DNA of 17,049 nt from an uncultured Chloroflexota bacterium. Lineage in GTDB: Bacteria > Chloroflexota > Dehalococcoidia > Lucifugimonadales > CAJWER01. The stretch lies in the NCBI GenBank assembly GCA_913030785.1, contig CAJWER010000037.1:1-17049 (forward strand), written 5' to 3'. Made by a program: the position numbers and the translations under genes. The notes beneath the pieces are model-generated. The model was given only the letters and a program-made list of their open reading frames with translations. It made no database searches and was not told the DNA's origin. This document shows, piece after piece, positions 13,858-17,049 of the stretch (the first letter of the stretch is position 1; each line of letters starts with the position of its first letter).

Positions 13858-14898
13858 ATGGGAAAATTCAAAGTAGTAGCTACAGCTAAGGGTACGCTCA
13901 GAGGTTTGCCAGGTTATGGTCCCGAGATGGAAGCCCTGGGGGCCATCGGCGCCGAGATCGTCGAGGTAGACGCCTCCACGGACGAGGAGTACCTGGCTCA
14001 TGCTAGGGACGCTGACGCCATTATCATCGGCCATGACCTTAGCGCCGGTATCATCAGCGGTCTTGAAAAGTGCAAGGTGATCTCTACGGGCAGCGTTGGA
14101 ACTGACGGAGTGGATGTTGAGGCTGCTACCCGCAAAGGCATTCCAATTACAAATGTGCCTGACACCTTCATCGAGGAGGTGGCCGATCACACCATGGCCC
14201 TGCTACTGGGCTCCTTCCGGCGCATCACCCTCATGGACACGATGTCCAGGGACGGCCGGTGGAGCGAAGGGCGCCCCTACCTCTACAGCTTCCCGCGATT
14301 GATGGGCCAGACCCTGGGCCTGATCTCTTTCGGTCACGTTGCCAGGGCGGTCGCTAAGCGCGCCGCTGCATTCGGGGTAACGATGCTCGCCTATGACCCC
14401 TACATAGAGGAATTGGTCATGTCCGACTACGGTGTCCAGCCGGTAGGGCTCACCGAGCTGCTTCAGCGCTCCGACTTCGTGTCGATGCACGCTCCGGGTT
14501 CAGAAGAGACCAACGACATGCTCTCTGAAGAACACTTCCGGCTCATGAAGCCCACGTCGTTTTTTATCAATAACGGACGAGGCGGCACAGTAGACGAGGC
14601 AGCACTGATACGCGCATTGGAAGAGAAGTGGATAGCAGGTGCAGGCCTCGACGTGCTCGCCCAGGAGCCGCCGGACCCCGAAAACCCGCTGCTTCACATG
14701 GACAACGTCATCCTGAGCCCCCACGTCGCCTCGGCCTCAGCCCGCTTTGACCCCAGGCGCAGGCGTAGAGTAGGGGAGGAAATTGCCCTGGTTCTGAGCG
14801 GACGCTGGCCCCGGGCATGCATCAACCCCTCCGTCCTCGAAGGGTCCGACCTGCGCCGCTGGCAGCCGTACTCCATGGAGCGAGGCCCCGCCCGCTAG
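13858..14898 (+). CDS. D-isomer-specific 2-hydroxyacid dehydrogenase
   Basis: This 346-residue protein is of the D-2-hydroxyacid dehydrogenase family (PGDH/glyoxylate reductase/CtBP type). The N-terminal substrate domain contains STGSVGTDGVDVEAATRKGI. A Rossmann domain follows with LGLISFGHVARAVA (~153-166), where the usual middle glycine region reads SFG, and D180 after strand 2 (NAD preference). The catalytic set is R241 (NNGRGGTVDE), E270 (LAQEPP) and H289 (SPHVAS). ATG 13858 is chosen because AAAGGA precedes it; an upstream in-frame TTG at 13840 lacks one. The C-terminus extends about 30 residues past the usual end. It is first of three plus-strand oxidative or dehydratase-type genes and likely handles a small 2-hydroxy/2-keto acid. 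Confidence 0.92.
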   Translation: MGKFKVVATAKGTLRGLPGYGPEMEALGAIGAEIVEVDASTDEEYLAHARDADAIIIGHDLSAGIISGLEKCKVISTGSVGTDGVDVEAATRKGIPITNVPDTFIEEVADHTMALLLGSFRRITLMDTMSRDGRWSEGRPYLYSFPRLMGQTLGLISFGHVARAVAKRAAAFGVTMLAYDPYIEELVMSDYGVQPVGLTELLQRSDFVSMHAPGSEETNDMLSEEHFRLMKPTSFFINNGRGGTVDEAALIRALEEKWIAGAGLDVLAQEPPDPENPLLHMDNVILSPHVASASARFDPRRRRRVGEEIALVLSGRWPRACINPSVLEGSDLRRWQPYSMERGPAR

Positions 14899-14948
14899 CC
14901 GCGAAGCAGATTCTCGGCGTCGGGTGTCGAACCATCCAAGCAAACAAC

Positions 14949-14954
14949 GGAGGA
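14949..14954 (+). promoter_or_regulatory. Strong ribosome binding site setting the SDR start
   Basis: GGAGGA lies 5 nt before ATG 14960. It decides against the longer GTG start at 14924, which adds a non-family N-terminus. Confidence 0.75.
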
Positions 14955-14959
14955 CAAGA

Positions 14960-15715
14960 ATGACTCTCGACGGCAAGGTATGCGTAGTTACAGGTGGCGG
15001 ATCCGGGATCGGACGAGCCACCGCCCTCCAGATGGCTCGTGAAGGTGCAAGCCTCGCACTGGTTGGTCGGACCCAATCCAAAGTGGCTGATGTGGCCGCA
15101 GAGATAGAGTCCGCCGGAGGCACGGCGCGCAGCTACGGTCTGGACGTGGCTGACTTCGACGCGGTCAAGTCCATGGTGGAGGATGTCCTTGGCGCATTCG
15201 GACGGATCGACGTCCTGCTCAATAACGCCGGGCACAGTTCCCCCAACCGACGACTGCTGACTTCGACTCCGGAGGACGTCCGTAGTGTCATCGACTCGAA
15301 CCTTGTGGGCACCATCTACTGTACCCAAGCCGTTGTCCCTTCGATGCTGGAGGCTGGGGCGGGAACCATCATCAACGTGTCCTCGCTGGCCGCCACGAAC
15401 CCGGGACTGCTGGGAGGCATGACCTACGGCGCTGCGAAGGCTGGAGTCGTCAACTTCACGGGGTTCCTGAACGCGGAATTCTCCGGGGGCGAGTTGCGGG
15501 CGAGCGTCGTCATACCCGGCGAGGTCGACACCCCGATTCTGGAGGGACGACCCGTCGTTCCGAACGCGGAGGCCAGGGCCACTATGGTTACACCCGAGGA
15601 CGTAGCCGAGGCGATCACCCTCATCGCCCGCCTGCCTCAAAAGAGCAACATCCCGGAGTTAACAATCAGGCCCACCACGGTACGAGATATCTCCCAGGAG
15701 ACCAAGTTCGCGTAG
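14960..15715 (+). CDS. Short-chain dehydrogenase/reductase (classical SDR)
   Basis: This 251-residue classical SDR is of the FabG/3-oxoacyl-reductase-like type. It has VCVVTGGGSGIGRA (cofactor motif, 8-20), LDVAD (61-65), NNAG (88-91), N114, the catalytic serine in NVSSLAA (141-142), Y156 and K160 (TYGAAKAG), and VVIPGEVDTPI. The residue after strand 2 is followed by GRTQSK, compatible with NADP use. The start at ATG 14960 is fixed by GGAGGA. It follows the 2-hydroxyacid dehydrogenase by 61 nt on the same strand and may share its transcript. SDR substrate specificity cannot be read from sequence; an alcohol or keto intermediate of acid-sugar breakdown would fit the neighbours. Confidence 0.93.
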   Translation: MTLDGKVCVVTGGGSGIGRATALQMAREGASLALVGRTQSKVADVAAEIESAGGTARSYGLDVADFDAVKSMVEDVLGAFGRIDVLLNNAGHSSPNRRLLTSTPEDVRSVIDSNLVGTIYCTQAVVPSMLEAGAGTIINVSSLAATNPGLLGGMTYGAAKAGVVNFTGFLNAEFSGGELRASVVIPGEVDTPILEGRPVVPNAEARATMVTPEDVAEAITLIARLPQKSNIPELTIRPTTVRDISQETKFA

Positions 15716-15748
15716 CTGTGGCCCGTCCCACGGTGTCGTGCTGAAGAA

Positions 15749-15772
15749 ACCCCCGACGAAGCATCTGGGGGT
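15749..15772 (+). terminator. Possible hairpin after the SDR gene
   Basis: ACCCCC at 15749-15754 pairs with GGGGGT at 15767-15772 around a 12-nt loop, 34 nt after the SDR stop. No T-tract follows, so as an intrinsic terminator it is weak. Confidence 0.25.
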
Positions 15773-15851
15773 GGGTCCACGCACCTCAACCGAGAGCGCG
15801 TGTAGCCCCCCTCCCCAGACCCTTTTAACCGCTTAGGGTGACAGGGATACT

Positions 15852-15879
15852 GTCCACAACGCGACGCAGTCTGGTGGAC
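15852..15879. repeat. Inverted repeat upstream of the enolase-superfamily gene
   Basis: GTCCAC (15852-15857) and GTGGAC (15874-15879) are perfect inverted arms 16 nt apart. They cover the expected -35 region of the promoter whose -10 is at 15887, the usual place for a regulator site. Six-bp arms can arise by chance. Confidence 0.35.
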
Positions 15880-15886
15880 GAGAGGC

Positions 15887-15892
15887 TATACT
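15887..15892 (+). promoter_or_regulatory. Candidate -10 element for the enolase-superfamily gene
   Basis: TATACT lies 30 nt before ATG 15923, with AGGAGG at 15908-15913 between them. No good -35 is present, which fits an activator-dependent promoter with the inverted repeat upstream. Confidence 0.4.
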
Positions 15893-15922
15893 CCTCAGAA
15901 ATCCAGCAGGAGGCCACGGCCG

Positions 15923-16672
15923 ATGAAAATAGAGCGCATTTCCACCTATCTGGTCGAAGACTGGCTCCTGGTCACCGTCGAGACCGACACCGGGTCGAAG
16001 GGGGTCGGGCAGTCTACGTTCTGGGGTCAGCCCGCGGCCACGGTGCAGGTCATCGACGAGTTCTCCAGATACCTGACCGGCAAAGATCCGTTGGCGATGG
16101 ATTATCACTTCCAGTACCTCAACCGCAGCTCGTCGTTTCGAGCGTCCTCGGTGTTCGCCGCCCTGAGCGCCATCGACGTGGCCCTGTGGGATATCGCAGG
16201 CAAACACTACGGCGCCCCGGTCTATGGCCTCCTCGGTGGCGCGCAGCGCACCAAAATTAGGATGTGCGCGCTCTGCATGGACGGCGACATTGATGGGATG
16301 GTTGCTGAGGTGAAGGCCGCGGTCGAAACAGGCCACACCGCCGTCAAGATCGACCCCTTCCCTCCCGAATACGGCACGTGGGCACTCCCCAGGTTGATCC
16401 GCGAGGTTGTGGACAGGGTGGGCGCGGCCAGAGAGGCCATAGGCGAGGATGTCGATCTGGTTATCGAGGCCCACCGCAAGATAGGCCCAGCCGAGGCAAT
16501 CAGCCTGGCAGCCAAGTTGGAACCCTTCGATGTCGCGCTATTTGAAGACCCAATACCTCCAGATAGCGTCGACTCTATGGCAGAGGTCGCTGCCAAAACC
16601 ACGATACCCATCGCTACCGGCGAGCGGCTTCACACGCTCTACGAATTCAGAGAGGTTCTGAGCAGGGGCGCG
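15923..16672 (+). CDS. Mandelate racemase/enolase-superfamily enzyme, C-terminus lost at a join
   Basis: About 250 residues of an acid-sugar dehydratase or racemase-type enolase-superfamily protein are present. The N-terminal lid begins MKIERISTYLVEDWLLVTVE, then ALSAIDVALWDIAGKHYGAPVYGLLGG. The barrel has the acid/base region VKIDPF (K142) and putative metal ligands E182 (VIEAH, where many relatives have Asp-x-His), E208 (LFEDP) and E234 (ATGERL). Usual length is 370-400 residues. Family-like sequence stops at EFREVLSRGA (~16672), after which the frame runs into RTGCRSASRL and a stop, so the C-terminal third with its catalytic His is absent. AGGAGG lies 9 nt before the ATG. Expected chemistry is proton abstraction next to a carboxylate, usually aldonate dehydration. 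The substrate is unknown. Confidence 0.87.
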
Positions 16673-17049
16673 CGGACAGGATGCAGGTCAGCATCGCGCC
16701 TTTGATATTGGTGGGCATCTGCGCAATGTCATCACCGATCATTTTGTACATGATCGTCGCGGTGCAGGCGAGCGGCTTGATCGTGATGTCGCCGATGTTG
16801 GCCCACACCTCGTGTACCAGGAACAGAAGGGAGCCGCGGTCGATATAGATCGTCTCCTCCTTGTTTTCGTCCCATGGCACGATCATCTCCATGACGTTTG
16901 CCGGATCCCATGAGGGTTCTGGACTCGCAAGATCCCAAACCTTCACACGGTACCGGGTGGATCCGTCGGCTTGAGTCTCACAGCGTCCCTTGAAGATGTA
17001 ACTTTCACCCGCCTGAACCTGCCACTGCTGATTCGGCCAGCTGGTCTTC
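16647..17049 (-). CDS. Unknown protein fragment, perhaps a concanavalin A-like beta-sandwich
   Basis: This frame enters from the right edge and is open to a stop at 16647. The product looks like a beta-rich secreted or surface domain: QWQVQAGESYIFKGRCET, STRYRVKVWDLASPEPSWDP, then GSLLFLVHEVWANIGDITI. The pattern of a WxV..GxxYxFKxRxE strand, RYxxKVW and a final GDITI recalls laminin-G/concanavalin A-like domains, but this is a weak resemblance. The last ~10 residues before the stop (SARPCSEPL) are the reverse complement of the truncated enolase-superfamily gene, so the natural frame probably ends near 16675-16680. Both genes are cut at the same point and face each other. No start codon can be assigned. 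Confidence 0.5.
   Translation of the reverse strand, partial: KTSWPNQQWQVQAGESYIFKGRCETQADGSTRYRVKVWDLASPEPSWDPANVMEMIVPWDENKEETIYIDRGSLLFLVHEVWANIGDITIKPLACTATIMYKMIGDDIAQMPTNIKGAMLTCILSARPCSEPL

Noticed and set aside
14822..15640. Minus-strand open frame of 272 codons
   Set aside because: Antisense to the SDR gene, which has a full set of SDR motifs and a strong ribosome binding site.
15833..16474. Minus-strand open frame of 213 codons
   Set aside because: Antisense to the enolase-superfamily gene; composition is that of a complementary-strand shadow.
1..17049. Search for CRISPR arrays, tRNA or rRNA genes, long direct repeats, insertion sequence ends and replication origins
   Set aside because: None seen by eye. 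Short palindromes are reported where they sit in regulatory positions; the rest are within chance expectation for this GC content.

Overview
The window is GC-rich bacterial DNA holding an envelope-polysaccharide locus and, beside it, a small cluster of acid-sugar or hydroxyacid enzymes. Three features suggest Chloroflexota, possibly the marine SAR202 lineage: a 2-hydroxyacid dehydrogenase, an SDR and an enolase-superfamily enzyme side by side; an Rv1086-like cis-prenyltransferase; and a relic of a small hypothetical protein family. This is inference from gene content only. No rRNA, tRNA, CRISPR array or complete insertion sequence was seen.

Positions 1-9332 are read on the minus strand. In transcription order the genes are a fused Wzz/BY-kinase chain-length regulator, a UDP-glucuronate-4-epimerase-like enzyme, then a strong promoter with a palindrome in its spacer. 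Downstream come a MarR_EPS-type winged-helix protein fused to a Rossmann-like domain, a specialised NusG paralogue, a UDP-sugar 6-dehydrogenase, a NeuB-like synthase without its SAF domain, an SpsF-like nucleotidyltransferase, a small HAD phosphatase, a class-IV PLP aminotransferase and a sugar isomerase-like TIM barrel. The last four genes overlap or nearly touch. The set looks like a route to an activated ulosonic (sialic-acid-like) sugar with two unusual extra enzymes, and is the best candidate here for an undescribed pathway.

Positions 9333-13749 carry lipid-linked sugar functions. A divergent sigma70-type promoter drives a PglC/WcaJ-like initiating phosphoglycosyl transferase. After an A-rich gene-poor stretch with a relic reading frame come a DPM1-like family 2 glycosyltransferase (minus strand), a cis-prenyltransferase (plus) and an unknown multipass membrane protein (plus). 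Together they could supply the polyprenyl carrier, load the first sugar and feed mannosyl-type donors to the polymer machinery that Wzz/Wzc controls.

Positions 13858-16670 carry a D-2-hydroxyacid dehydrogenase, an SDR oxidoreductase and the N-terminal two thirds of a mandelate-racemase/enolase-superfamily enzyme, all on the plus strand.

Both ends look like abnormal joins. The TIM-barrel gene loses family-like sequence near position 230, and the enolase-superfamily gene loses it near 16670-16680, where it meets an unrelated, oppositely oriented reading frame. Chimeric amplification or assembly, or real rearrangement, could explain this. Genes at the edges should not be read as natural truncations.
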